Shown piece by piece: positions 18,007-27,500 of a DNA stretch of 43,045 nucleotides. Made by a program: the position numbers and the translations under genes. Positions within the stretch are counted from its first letter, which is position 1. Every line of letters begins with the position of its first letter. The notes beneath the pieces were generated by a model, which had not been told where the DNA came from, made no database searches, and saw nothing but the letters and a program-made list of their open reading frames with translations. Origin of the DNA: Ectothiorhodospiraceae bacterium (GTDB lineage Bacteria; Bacteroidota; Ignavibacteria; SZUA-365; GCA-2699105); NCBI GenBank assembly GCA_002699105.1, contig PABJ01000003.1, positions 1 through 43,045 on the forward strand, given 5' to 3'.

Positions 18007-20310
18007 TTACTTGGAGAGAAGCATCGTCCGGGTAGCGGAGAAGCCATCGGCTGCCATGCGATAGACGTAGACGCCGGAAGAAACGGCGTTGCCGTTATCA
18101 TCCATGCCGTTCCACGTCACGACGTTGTTTCCGGCTTCCATGGTGCCATTGACGAGCGTGCGAACCTTCATACCGAGGCTGTTGTACACTTCGATCGTCA
18201 CGTTGCTTGTGTAAGGAACGTTGACGGAGAAGCTTGTGCTTGGGTTAAAAGGATTCGGGTAGTTGCTGCCAAGTGCGAATTCGGCTGGCGTGCTGCCGAG
18301 ACCCTGCTTCGTGACCTTCACGTTGAGAGCATTGTTGTTCTCATCTGCGACGGTAACGTTTGCGAATGCGAAGTTGAAGCCTTCGACTGGGATTTCTGCG
18401 ATAACCGTCTGGCCTGCCGGGATGACAGAACCTTCGACATCGTAGATAACCGTGCGGAGTGCGCCATCAACATAACCCGTGTGGGCATCGCCGAAGCTGC
18501 TGTTGATAGTACCTGCGAGGGCTGCACCCTTGATATCGAACTGAAGACCCTTGATTGCGGCTTCGCTATTGACGGAAACCGTCACGATACCGTTATCAAC
18601 CGAGTAGAGAAGCTCGACGTTGCCTTCGGCTTTGCTGAGGCTGCCGCCGGTAAGCGAAAGGAGCGTTCCATTCGGGTACTGACCATCAGTGATAACCTTC
18701 TGGATGAGTGCGAGATCCTGAGCGTTCACGGCACCATCACCGGAGAGAGACGGTGTGACGTTGTTCCACGGAGCGATGTCCGCGCGCTCGAAGTCCGGGC
18801 TGACGAGAGGATCGACGCCGAGGATGTGATCGATAACTTCGAGGATATCAAGGATGTTGATGGTACCGTCGCTGTTAGCGTCACCCTTGGTGATACCAGC
18901 CTGGTTGAAGATCTTCACAACCTGGTCTGCATCCGGCGTAATGGTAAGAGCGTCACCATCGGCATTGGAAGCGACAAGCGCTGCAATGTGAAGGTTGGCG
19001 GTAACCGAGTCGGCTGAGATGTCGGTCGAACGGTATGTGAAGTCGATAAGCGAACCAGGATAGAGACCCGTGGTGAGCGACTGGGTAAGGCCCCAAAGCA
19101 CGACCTTAATGGTATCGTTCGAACTGAGGTCGGCATTGACCGGACCGTTTGCAATCGTGTAGCTGAAACCCCACTCTGCTGGATTCGACACTTCGCTACC
19201 GCGGCTGACGCCTGTAAGGCTGAGTCCGCCGGCATTGCTGATGACGAATACCTGAAGTGCTGCGAGGTCGCCGCCAGCGGAAGAAGCATCGAAGTTACCG
19301 ATAGAAAGAGATTCGGTAAGACCGATGGTGTTGTCGTTCACGGCAACTTCATCGGCGGAGAATGCGAGTTCGTTCTGGTTTGCAGCTGCAACAGTTGCGG
19401 TCAGGTTGATGGTGCTCACCGTACCCGCAGTCGGGTCGTTGTGCGTGAAGTCGATCGTTGCATTGACAGGTCCGCCGACGCCAGGTGCGGTGAACTCGAT
19501 ATCAACGGTAATGGAGCCGCCGTTGGCAGGAACGGTTGCCGGAAGGGTCGGGGAACTGGTAACCGTGTAAGCTGCATCGGTCGGGGTGCCGATCGCCGTG
19601 ATTTCGAGATCGTTGCTCGTACCGGGGTTCGTGATCGTAAGGGTCTTGGTGACAGTGTTGAGAGAAGTGACATTACCGAAATCAAGCGGGTTGTCGCTCG
19701 GGGAAAATGTCGGGCCAGGGCTTGCCGGTGCGTTGTAGTTCGTCACGATGATGAGGAACTGGATCGGACCGAACGTCGAGGGAATGGTGAGGCTCGACTG
19801 CGTGGTCATGTTGGCGCTTGCTGCACCGCCGAGCTGCTGGATTGTCCAGCTGGAAGCGGCATTCGTGATCGTGGAAGGCCAGCTTACGATAACGCCATTG
19901 CTCGCGACTGCATCACCTGTACAGGAAACGCGGAAGGAGTCAATCTGGCTTGTGCTGGTGTAACCGCGGTAGTCGGAACCGAGACCCGTACCGAGACCGG
20001 TCGGCCATGTGGAGACGCGACCCGGAAGAGTCGTGAAGCGCACATCGAAATCGTACGGCGGGGGAGGGGTCGGGGGAAGCTGTGATTCTTCGTATGCGCC
20101 GAAAGCTGCGCCAACGTCGCCGCCAACAGTGTTGTCGGTGACCGAGCCGCCTGCACCATCGCCGCTAACGCCGAGGTTCAGTGTATTCGAGAAGGTCGAG
20201 TTGCCATCTTCGATCGTTATAGGAATCGAGAATTGCGGAAGAGTCTGCGCAAAGGAAACGCCTGCGAGAACCACAAGCAATGCTGCAGTCGTGAGAATGT
20301 TCTTTCGCAT
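18007..20310 (-). CDS. Secreted modular protein: shared N-terminal domain + HYDIN-like + cohesin-like + dockerin-like + cohesin-like + T9SS CTD
   Basis: Start at 20310 gives MRKNILTTAALLVVLAGVSFAQ; QLPPTPPPPYDFDVRFTTLPGR; KGDANSDGTINILDILEVIDHILG...VNAQDLALIQKVI; LGSNYPNPFNPSTSFSV...SATRTMLLSK. Confidence 0.85.
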   Translation of the reverse strand: MRKNILTTAALLVVLAGVSFAQTLPQFSIPITIEDGNSTFSNTLNLGVSGDGAGGSVTDNTVGGDVGAAFGAYEESQLPPTPPPPYDFDVRFTTLPGRVSTWPTGLGTGLGSDYRGYTSTSQIDSFRVSCTGDAVASNGVIVSWPSTITNAASSWTIQQLGGAASANMTTQSSLTIPSTFGPIQFLIIVTNYNAPASPGPTFSPSDNPLDFGNVTSLNTVTKTLTITNPGTSNDLEITAIGTPTDAAYTVTSSPTLPATVPANGGSITVDIEFTAPGVGGPVNATIDFTHNDPTAGTVSTINLTATVAAANQNELAFSADEVAVNDNTIGLTESLSIGNFDASSAGGDLAALQVFVISNAGGLSLTGVSRGSEVSNPAEWGFSYTIANGPVNADLSSNDTIKVVLWGLTQSLTTGLYPGSLIDFTYRSTDISADSVTANLHIAALVASNADGDALTITPDADQVVKIFNQAGITKGDANSDGTINILDILEVIDHILGVDPLVSPDFERADIAPWNNVTPSLSGDGAVNAQDLALIQKVITDGQYPNGTLLSLTGGSLSKAEGNVELLYSVDNGIVTVSVNSEAAIKGLQFDIKGAALAGTINSSFGDAHTGYVDGALRTVIYDVEGSVIPAGQTVIAEIPVEGFNFAFANVTVADENNNALNVKVTKQGLGSTPAEFALGSNYPNPFNPSTSFSVNVPYTSNVTIEVYNSLGMKVRTLVNGTMEAGNNVVTWNGMDDNGNAVSSGVYVYRMAADGFSATRTMLLSK

Positions 20311-20347
20311 TGTGTATAAATCTCCGTGAAAAATTGTTGTGTTCATG

Positions 20348-23300
20348 TTATTGGGCAATGGTCAACGTGGTCGAACCGGTTACGAATACCCAGTAGGCTT
20401 CGAACGGCTGGAGGACGGTAACTGCTTCGTAACCCGAACCGGTGTAGCGGAAGAAGGATCCTGAGATGCTTCCCGGGCCGGAGCTGGTAACATTCGAGGT
20501 CGGAATGGCGCGGCAGAGACCGCCAACGAGGACCCACTGTGCGCCAGGCACGGTGATCTGTGCGGACTCGACGCAGTCGCCGGTGACCTGTACTTCATCG
20601 TCGCTTGAGTAGAAGGTCCAGTAACCGAGACCCGGTGTGGCAAAATCGACTGCGGAGTAGCCTGCACCCGTAAACGAGAACACGCTGCCGCCGTTCGGCC
20701 ATACCGTGCGGACGTCCTTGTTGTACGCATCACGAGGAAGCGAAACGAGGTTCCATCCTCCGCGGACGTTGGAGATAGTTGCGTTCGGGGTCGAGTTGCA
20801 GATCAAGTAGTTCTGCGGATCGAATTGTGCCCACTTCGCTGTCCACTGCTCATCCATCGACTTGGCGGGATCGAAAGCACCGCGGTAGCTCGTGCTCTGG
20901 AAGAATGCTGCGCTGAGGTTCGTCGATGCGGAGAAGTCCGTACCGGCCGTTGCAGGCTCGGAAGCGATGCCCGGGCGCGGATCGGGATTGTTGAGGTTGC
21001 TCATATCGACGAGGCCGACAGCACTCGGGACGCGGACGCCTGTGCCGCCATCGTTGTTGTAGGAAGCAGTGTTGAACCAGGTGCTGGCCGTGAAGCCTGC
21101 TGGATCTGCACCGGAGCTATGGACAACCGGGAAGACCGTACCGCTGGCGGAATCATTGACTGCCAAGCTGATATTGCGTGCCTGGAGCGTATCGCCCTGG
21201 GCTGCTGTCTTCGTTTGCGGATCGCGGATGGAGTATCCGCCTTGGAAACCGACGAGTACAGAGTTGTGGATCGACTGCTGCGTACCGCGACGGCTCACGA
21301 CTGCATACTGATGACGTGCTTGAGCATCGGGGTTCGGAAGCGTGATACCTGCAACGCGGCGCGGACCGACGAGGGTGATGTTCGAGAATTTCGGCTTCGT
21401 ACGCGGAACGTCATAGGAAGCGGAACCTTCGTTATCAGATTCGAAACCATTGGTCTGACCGGCGAGATCCCACACGTTCGGGTCCTTAAGACCGAATGCG
21501 AACTGGATGTTGCCGCTGAAACCGAAGTCGGTATCGAATTCGTCATCGGTGCCGCCGAAGTTGATGATGTTGCGAGCATTGACGGTACCGCCAAAGAACT
21601 CGAAGCCGTCGTCGAAGGAATAGCTGACCTGGACGTTTTCGATCGTCGTACCGGCACCAATGCCGCCCATGGTGAGGCCGTTGATTTCGTTATCGAGATG
21701 GAAGCGGTAGCCCGGGAATTCGATACGGACATACTTCACAATACCGCTGTTGTCGTTCGGATTGCTGCCGCCGTAGGAACCAGGAACGATACCGCCTTCG
21801 ATCTGCGGGTTGACCTGGTTGGTCGGAGCTTCACCAAGGATAACGACACCACCCCAGTCGCCGCGGCCACGAAGACCAGGCGCTTTGCGGCCGGCCATGA
21901 TGATCGGCTGCTCGGGGGTACCCTGTGCAAATATCTTGCCGCCACGGGAAACGACGAGCGTTGCAGCCGTATCGCCTTTAATGACAGTACCCGGCTCGAT
22001 GGAAATCGAGTAGGTGGAATCGATGAGGTAAAGACCGGTGAGGATGTAGGTGGTATCGCTGCTGAGAACGCGATCCCAATCCTGATGATAGACCGTACGG
22101 CCTGTGCCGAGTCCCGGTCCCATAACGACTTCCGGAGCAGCAATACCAGCCGTGTAGGATGTATTCTGCGGATCGAAGTTCGACCAGCCGGCTGCCCACT
22201 GGTTACCGACCGTGCTCACATCGAATGCGCCACGATAGGAGGTGGAATCAAAGTAGCCGAGATCGAGATTCGTACCGGTGAAGAGCGTACCTGCCGTCAA
22301 CGGCTCGCTGCCCGGGGTCGGACGCGGATCCGGTGCGGTAAGGCTCGACATGTTGTTAAGGCCGACTGCACTCGGGGCGCGGACGCCTGTGCCGCCATCG
22401 TTGTTGTAGGATGCGGTGTTGAACCATGTGCTGGCGGTGAAGCCTGCCGGGTCTGCACCGGAGCTGTGAACAACCGGGAAGATGGTACCGCTGGCGGAAT
22501 CATCGACTGCGAGGCTGATGTTGCGTGCCTGGAGCGTATCTCCCTGGGCGGCCGTCTTCGTCTGCGGATCGCGGATGGAGTAACCGCCCTGGAAACCGAC
22601 GAGCACGGAATTGTGGATCGACTGCTGCGTACCGCGACGGCTGATCACGGCGTACTGATGGCGACCCTGAGCATCGGGGCTCGGAAGGGTGATACCAGCA
22701 ACGCGGCGCGGACCGACGAGCGTAATGTTCGAGAATTTCGGCTGTGTACGGGGGATATCGTAGGAAGCAGAACCCTCGTTATCGGATTCGAAGCCGTTCG
22801 TCTGACCGGCGAGATCCCAGATGTCCGGGTTCTTGAGGCCGAATGCATACTGGATGCGACCGCTGTATCCGAAGTCGGTATCAAAGTCGTCATCGGTACC
22901 GCTGTAATTGATGAGGTGCTTCGCGTCGACGGTACCGCCGAAGAATTCGAAGCCGTCATCGAACGAGTAGCTAACCTGAACGTATTCGATGGTCGTACCG
23001 CGACCGACGCCGCCCATGGTAAGACCGTTGATTTCGTTATCGAGCTGGAAGCGGTAGCCCGGGAACTCGATACGAACGTAGCGGAGGATACCGCTGTTAT
23101 CGTTCGGCTTGTTGCCGCCGTAGGAACCAGGAACGATACCGCCTTCGATCTGCGGGTTAACCTGGTTCGTCGGTGCTTCACCGAGGATGACGACGCCGCC
23201 CCAGTCGCCGCGTCCGCGGGAACCGGCCGGTTGATTGGAAGTAAAGACGATGGGACGATCCTGCGTACCGTTGGCGATAAGCTTACCGCCGCGGGAAACA

Positions 23301-23545
23301 ACGAGCGTCGAGGCGGTATCGCCCTTGATGAGCGTACCAGGCTGAATCGTCATCGTGACGTTCGAGTCAATAAGAAACAGACCAGTAAGGGTATACACCG
23401 TATCGGAATACAGGGTAATATCCTTATCCTGGTGGTAGACGGTACGGCCTGTGTTCAGACCAGGACCAAGAATACGCGTCTGCGAAATCGCGGGGCTTGC
23501 GAGCACTGCTGCAAGCAAGGCGACAACCAGAAGAGTTTTCTTCAT
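20348..23545 (-). CDS. Large secreted protein with two tandem ~449-aa repeats and a C-terminal 'GWNLVSLP' module
   Basis: Start at 23545 gives MKKTLLVVALLAAVLASPAISQ; GPGLNTGRTVYHQD... and GPGLGTGRTVYHQD... repeated 1347 nt apart; GDWGGVVILGEAPTNQVNPQIEGG present in both. Confidence 0.8.
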   Translation of the reverse strand: MKKTLLVVALLAAVLASPAISQTRILGPGLNTGRTVYHQDKDITLYSDTVYTLTGLFLIDSNVTMTIQPGTLIKGDTASTLVVSRGGKLIANGTQDRPIVFTSNQPAGSRGRGDWGGVVILGEAPTNQVNPQIEGGIVPGSYGGNKPNDNSGILRYVRIEFPGYRFQLDNEINGLTMGGVGRGTTIEYVQVSYSFDDGFEFFGGTVDAKHLINYSGTDDDFDTDFGYSGRIQYAFGLKNPDIWDLAGQTNGFESDNEGSASYDIPRTQPKFSNITLVGPRRVAGITLPSPDAQGRHQYAVISRRGTQQSIHNSVLVGFQGGYSIRDPQTKTAAQGDTLQARNISLAVDDSASGTIFPVVHSSGADPAGFTASTWFNTASYNNDGGTGVRAPSAVGLNNMSSLTAPDPRPTPGSEPLTAGTLFTGTNLDLGYFDSTSYRGAFDVSTVGNQWAAGWSNFDPQNTSYTAGIAAPEVVMGPGLGTGRTVYHQDWDRVLSSDTTYILTGLYLIDSTYSISIEPGTVIKGDTAATLVVSRGGKIFAQGTPEQPIIMAGRKAPGLRGRGDWGGVVILGEAPTNQVNPQIEGGIVPGSYGGSNPNDNSGIVKYVRIEFPGYRFHLDNEINGLTMGGIGAGTTIENVQVSYSFDDGFEFFGGTVNARNIINFGGTDDEFDTDFGFSGNIQFAFGLKDPNVWDLAGQTNGFESDNEGSASYDVPRTKPKFSNITLVGPRRVAGITLPNPDAQARHQYAVVSRRGTQQSIHNSVLVGFQGGYSIRDPQTKTAAQGDTLQARNISLAVNDSASGTVFPVVHSSGADPAGFTASTWFNTASYNNDGGTGVRVPSAVGLVDMSNLNNPDPRPGIASEPATAGTDFSASTNLSAAFFQSTSYRGAFDPAKSMDEQWTAKWAQFDPQNYLICNSTPNATISNVRGGWNLVSLPRDAYNKDVRTVWPNGGSVFSFTGAGYSAVDFATPGLGYWTFYSSDDEVQVTGDCVESAQITVPGAQWVLVGGLCRAIPTSNVTSSGPGSISGSFFRYTGSGYEAVTVLQPFEAYWVFVTGSTTLTIAQ

Positions 23546-23740
23546 TAGTAAACTCCGTTTGTTTGGAATTGGAAATAGTTTGTTGTGATGCCTCCCAGGG
23601 CATCGGATTAGCATCGCAGGTGTCAGGCCTGCATCATCGTTCCGCCTTGCGGCGGAGAGGTAGTCCAAACCTCACGAACGGAGTGTTGTATATATTCATG
23701 CGCTGGAAATGATCCTTGGCGGGAACATACAAACCGCATC

Positions 23741-23813
23741 CACGTAGCGAAGTTTTCCAAGTTCTCGATGTATATAATCTTTGTCTGGCACTATCCGGTG
23801 CGTCAACACCGGG
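23741..23813. repeat. Dispersed hairpin element, copy 1 (degenerate)
   Basis: CACGTAGCGAAGTTTTCCAAGTTCTC ... CCGGTG-CGTCAA-CACCGG, same motifs and hairpin loop as copy 2. Confidence 0.6.
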
Positions 23814-24141
23814 CATTCACTAGCGTTTCCACCCACCTTATCTATTAGGCGGATGTATCTATTGTTATACTGTTATTCGGGTTGAATTGAAAGCGTGATA
23901 CTCTTGCGATAAAACTCTGATAACCGTGCTCGCGTTGCGTATGTCTGCGGAATGGCTTTGTCAAGATTGCACAGTTACGAAAATACAGATTGAATATTAC
24001 CTCAGTAAAACCGGGCTGTGCATTTCTGTTTAACTTCAACTTACAAATTCGGAAGCGACGTATCCACTTAATACATAGCAACGGTTTACAGGCGGGAACT
24101 CACGTTCCGTATCAATAAAAAAGAGCAAACTGTTGTGCTGT

Positions 24142-24209
24142 ATGAACCTGGCTGCCTGCGGGATACGTACGCTTCATGAACCTGGCTGCCTGCGGGATAC
24201 GTACGCTTC
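24142..24209. repeat. 34-bp perfect tandem duplication
   Basis: ATGAACCTGGCTGCCTGCGGGATACGTACGCTTC at 24142-24175 and 24176-24209. Confidence 0.95.
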
Positions 24210-24250
24210 GGAAAGTTCCGAGTCGGTAATACATATTCGTAACTACCATG

Positions 24251-26986
24251 TTAAATGATTGTATAGGAAACCGACAGTGAGTAGCTGGTTCCTCTGTACA
24301 GACGCCGCCACGGATCGCCGACTCTCGTCTGGAATACCTGCGGTTGGGCGTTGAGGTCTTTGATCGTGAACTTCGCATTAAGCGTACCCATGATCTGCTG
24401 TGAGACCGATAGGTCGATAACGGGGCGCGGTTGCTCGTAAATATCGAAAGTGCGTTCATCGCCGACGGCGTACAACCGCTCGCCGAATTCGTTGTAGAGC
24501 ACGGTAAATGTCGTCCCCCACGTCGGCTCGTTAAACGTGAACACAAAGTTGATAGTGTAGGGCGACTGTCCCGCCATCTCGCGGGTAGCGGTGAACATAC
24601 TGTCGGTGAAGACACCGCCGCCTTCATCGACTTTGACAGCATCCGTGTAGCTGATTTCTGAGAAAATTCGTGAGTAGTTACCTGCGATCGAGAAGTTCCG
24701 TCCGTAGTCGCCGAAGAAATCGAATGTCTTCCTGATCTCGAGTTCCAATCCATAATTTTCGCCGAACGGGGAATTAAACCATGTCCGCTCTGGATTCGAG
24801 GAAGGGATAATCCGCAGTTCGATAGGATTGATGATTGCCTTACGGAAGTAGCTTAACGCGATCACTTCACCCAGCTGCGGGAAGTACTCGATCCTTGCAT
24901 CATAATTCTCGGCAATAGCTCGTTCGAGCAGAGGATTCCCGAAAACGCCCTCGTACAGGTTATAGTCGTAGAAATAGAACGCCGCTAGTTCGCGGAATTC
25001 CGGTCTGTTTACAGACTTTCCGTATGCGAGTCTAAAATTGATATCGTCAGTGATGAGATACGTGAAGTTAAACGAAGGCAGCCAATCATCTTCCTTCACC
25101 TGCGCCACGAAATCAGCGCCGGTCTCAAACGGACTGACGGTTTCAACTTGCTGATCTGAGTTCTCCCTTCGCACGCCGCCGACAAACCTGAATTGTTGAT
25201 CGAGGAGGGAGAAACGGTAATCGAACATCACGTATCCGGCCCAAAGATCCTGGATCGCTGTATATTCGTCTTCGGGTCGCGAAAGCCGGTCGTAGTAAAA
25301 CTCTCCCGGCCCGTTGAAATTGTCTGCAACAAAGATCGTATCGAGCGTTTGGGAGGTTAGCGCATAGCCAACGTTGTCCCTGTTGATGAGGAAGAACGTC
25401 TGCTGGAACGACCTGTTCTTTGTCTCGCGGTGCACACCTAGCTTGAACTTGAGATTGTTCGTAACCGGATAGGAAAGGTTGATGCTTGCTGTTCGACTGA
25501 ATTCTGCAAGCCGTGACCAGGAGCGATCTGCATGCTTCATAATCTGCCGATCGTACGGGAAGCGTACGTTCCGCGAGCGGATGAACACTTTGCGGTCGGG
25601 CTCGTTTGCGATAGAGGATGCATAGGATCCCTGCCAATCGAGTTCCAGGTTGCCGAGTTGCGGGAACATGTGCTGGCCGGCGAGTTGCCCGACATAGGTT
25701 GACCGCTGCGACCACTCCGTCACGACGACGGAATCAACGTCTTCGTTCTCGTCCAAAGTCACGGTCGTGCGGATATCGTCTTCAGCGTTTTGATTGAAGT
25801 TGTTGCTCAGTTTGATCTTGTTGAACTCATCGGGTTGATAGGAGAGGTTCAACAACGATCCCCAGAGAACTGAATACTCATCTATGGTTCCCGTACCCGT
25901 ACGTACCGGAGCTTCGTTCTTCGTGAAGTTCAGCGTGTCGTTTGTATGCTTATAGCCGTTCTTATAGGAAAGCGCTGCAACGTAACCGAGCTGCTGGTTA
26001 TCGCCAAGGGTAAATCTATCTCCAGCGCTAAGGCTCAACGACCCGTTGAACGGCGCAGATTCCGCATTAGGTTTCCAGTTGTTGTTGAGCAGGGGAGGGA
26101 GCTCGCTGTCATCTTCCACATTTGGGAGCTCACGGAAGCCGTCGTCGAATCCGATGTGATCTGTTCCGCTGCTCTGCGATTTCAGAATCTCCTCACCTGT
26201 TGTGATCTCGTTGTACGAACTCGAGAGGCTGAGCTTTAGCGTTTGCTGGTCGGGAAAATCCAGAGTGTTGACTTGCACAAGGCCCCCCGTGAAATCTCCC
26301 GGCAGATCCGGTGTGACAGTCTTGACGACGTTCAGATTCGTTAACAGATTCGATGGGATCATGTCGAATGCGAAGCTCTTCTTATCGACGTCGGTATCCG
26401 TACTGGTAACGTTGACTCCGTTGAGCGTGGCGCTGTTGTAGCGGTCGGTCACGCCTCGTACGAATACAAATTTGTTATCGACGATGGAGACGCCTGTAAC
26501 GCGCTTCAATGCATCTGCCGAGTTCGCATCAGGACTCCGTTTTACGGTTTCGATTGAAATCCCGTCGCCGATTGTTGCAGCCTTCTTCCGGGCAGCTAGA
26601 AGGGCGCTTTCGGTTGCAATGACTCGATCTGCAGACACGACGACCTCACCCAGTTCGAACGCATCCGAGACAAGATCGATATCCAGTTTTAGAGATTCGC
26701 CAGGGTGTAGAGTGATACCCTCGACAGTTACGTCCGAGTAACCGACGTAACTTGCTTTCATGTTGTAAGATCCGGGGGGGACTCCGTTGAGTCGGTACTT
26801 CCCACTAAGGTTACTGGCGGCACCATGATCGGTCCCGACGAGCACAACATTAGCGCCGATCAATTCCTCGCCGGTTTCGGAATCGCGAACGGTTCCGTAG
26901 ATATTACCTTTTTGCTGAGAATAAAGGGGGGAAACCAGAAAACTCACTAGCAAGAGCGGTAGAAGCAGAAGAAATGTGCGTTGCAT
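24251..26986 (-). CDS. TonB-dependent receptor with N-terminal carboxypeptidase-regulatory-like domain
   Basis: GNIYGTVRDSETGEELIGANVVLVGT...; TBDR plug (ADALKRVTGVSIVDNKFVFVRGVTDRYNSATLNG) and C-terminal beta-barrel strands ending YSLSVSYTII. Confidence 0.9.
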   Translation of the reverse strand: MQRTFLLLLPLLLVSFLVSPLYSQQKGNIYGTVRDSETGEELIGANVVLVGTDHGAASNLSGKYRLNGVPPGSYNMKASYVGYSDVTVEGITLHPGESLKLDIDLVSDAFELGEVVVSADRVIATESALLAARKKAATIGDGISIETVKRSPDANSADALKRVTGVSIVDNKFVFVRGVTDRYNSATLNGVNVTSTDTDVDKKSFAFDMIPSNLLTNLNVVKTVTPDLPGDFTGGLVQVNTLDFPDQQTLKLSLSSSYNEITTGEEILKSQSSGTDHIGFDDGFRELPNVEDDSELPPLLNNNWKPNAESAPFNGSLSLSAGDRFTLGDNQQLGYVAALSYKNGYKHTNDTLNFTKNEAPVRTGTGTIDEYSVLWGSLLNLSYQPDEFNKIKLSNNFNQNAEDDIRTTVTLDENEDVDSVVVTEWSQRSTYVGQLAGQHMFPQLGNLELDWQGSYASSIANEPDRKVFIRSRNVRFPYDRQIMKHADRSWSRLAEFSRTASINLSYPVTNNLKFKLGVHRETKNRSFQQTFFLINRDNVGYALTSQTLDTIFVADNFNGPGEFYYDRLSRPEDEYTAIQDLWAGYVMFDYRFSLLDQQFRFVGGVRRENSDQQVETVSPFETGADFVAQVKEDDWLPSFNFTYLITDDINFRLAYGKSVNRPEFRELAAFYFYDYNLYEGVFGNPLLERAIAENYDARIEYFPQLGEVIALSYFRKAIINPIELRIIPSSNPERTWFNSPFGENYGLELEIRKTFDFFGDYGRNFSIAGNYSRIFSEISYTDAVKVDEGGGVFTDSMFTATREMAGQSPYTINFVFTFNEPTWGTTFTVLYNEFGERLYAVGDERTFDIYEQPRPVIDLSVSQQIMGTLNAKFTIKDLNAQPQVFQTRVGDPWRRLYRGTSYSLSVSYTII

Positions 26987-27080
26987 GTGTTCTCACCTGT
27001 TGCCTGAAGCTTTAAATGGCATCGCGGTACCGTCAAATACCGTTTCCTCAACACGAAATCAATTCATTCGTGTGTGTCTC

Positions 27081-27117
27081 CAAATCTATCAAGCCTTGCT
27101 GTCGTACTCAAACAAAA
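27081..27117 (-). promoter_or_regulatory. Bacteroidota-type -33/-7 promoter for the TonB-dependent receptor
   Basis: Minus strand reads TTTTGTTTG-N20-TAGATTTG, matching TTTG-N19..21-TAnnTTTG, ~95 nt upstream of the ATG. Confidence 0.6.
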
Positions 27118-27500
27118 GGGGTTATGAAACCATTATGAAATCGCTGGCCTCCGTAATACAATCTTAATACGTGGTGATAAATGAGCTGCATGGCGATAAC
27201 GCATTATACAGCAATGGGTTATGCGCGCCCCCTTAAAGTGCCGTCCTCTATACATACAAAGTGGTTACATGAGTTTGTTTCCAGTATTATTGCATAACGG
27301 TTTCGTCACAATGGAGTTTTTGTGCTGCTGCGGCATAACTGATGAGAATATGTTCCCGGTAAGCATCGGGCTTGTTACTTCTAGCAGCAACATACATCGG
27401 TAAGTCTGCGGTGTAAGGAGGAGTCTATATGGTGTGAGATTTTTACACTGCAAACACTCAAAATGTTTGTCCTAAACAGCTTAAAATGGTACTATGGAAA

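Noticed and set aside
20825-23548. 907-aa + strand ORF
   Set aside because: Antisense to the well-supported secreted repeat protein; it mirrors its internal duplication and has no signal peptide or recognisable domain. Likely a codon-bias artefact.
23634-23816. 60-aa minus ORF MPGVDAPDSARQ...
   Set aside because: Lies over hairpin copy 1; its apparent similarity to the ORF over copy 2 comes from the DNA repeat rather than protein conservation.
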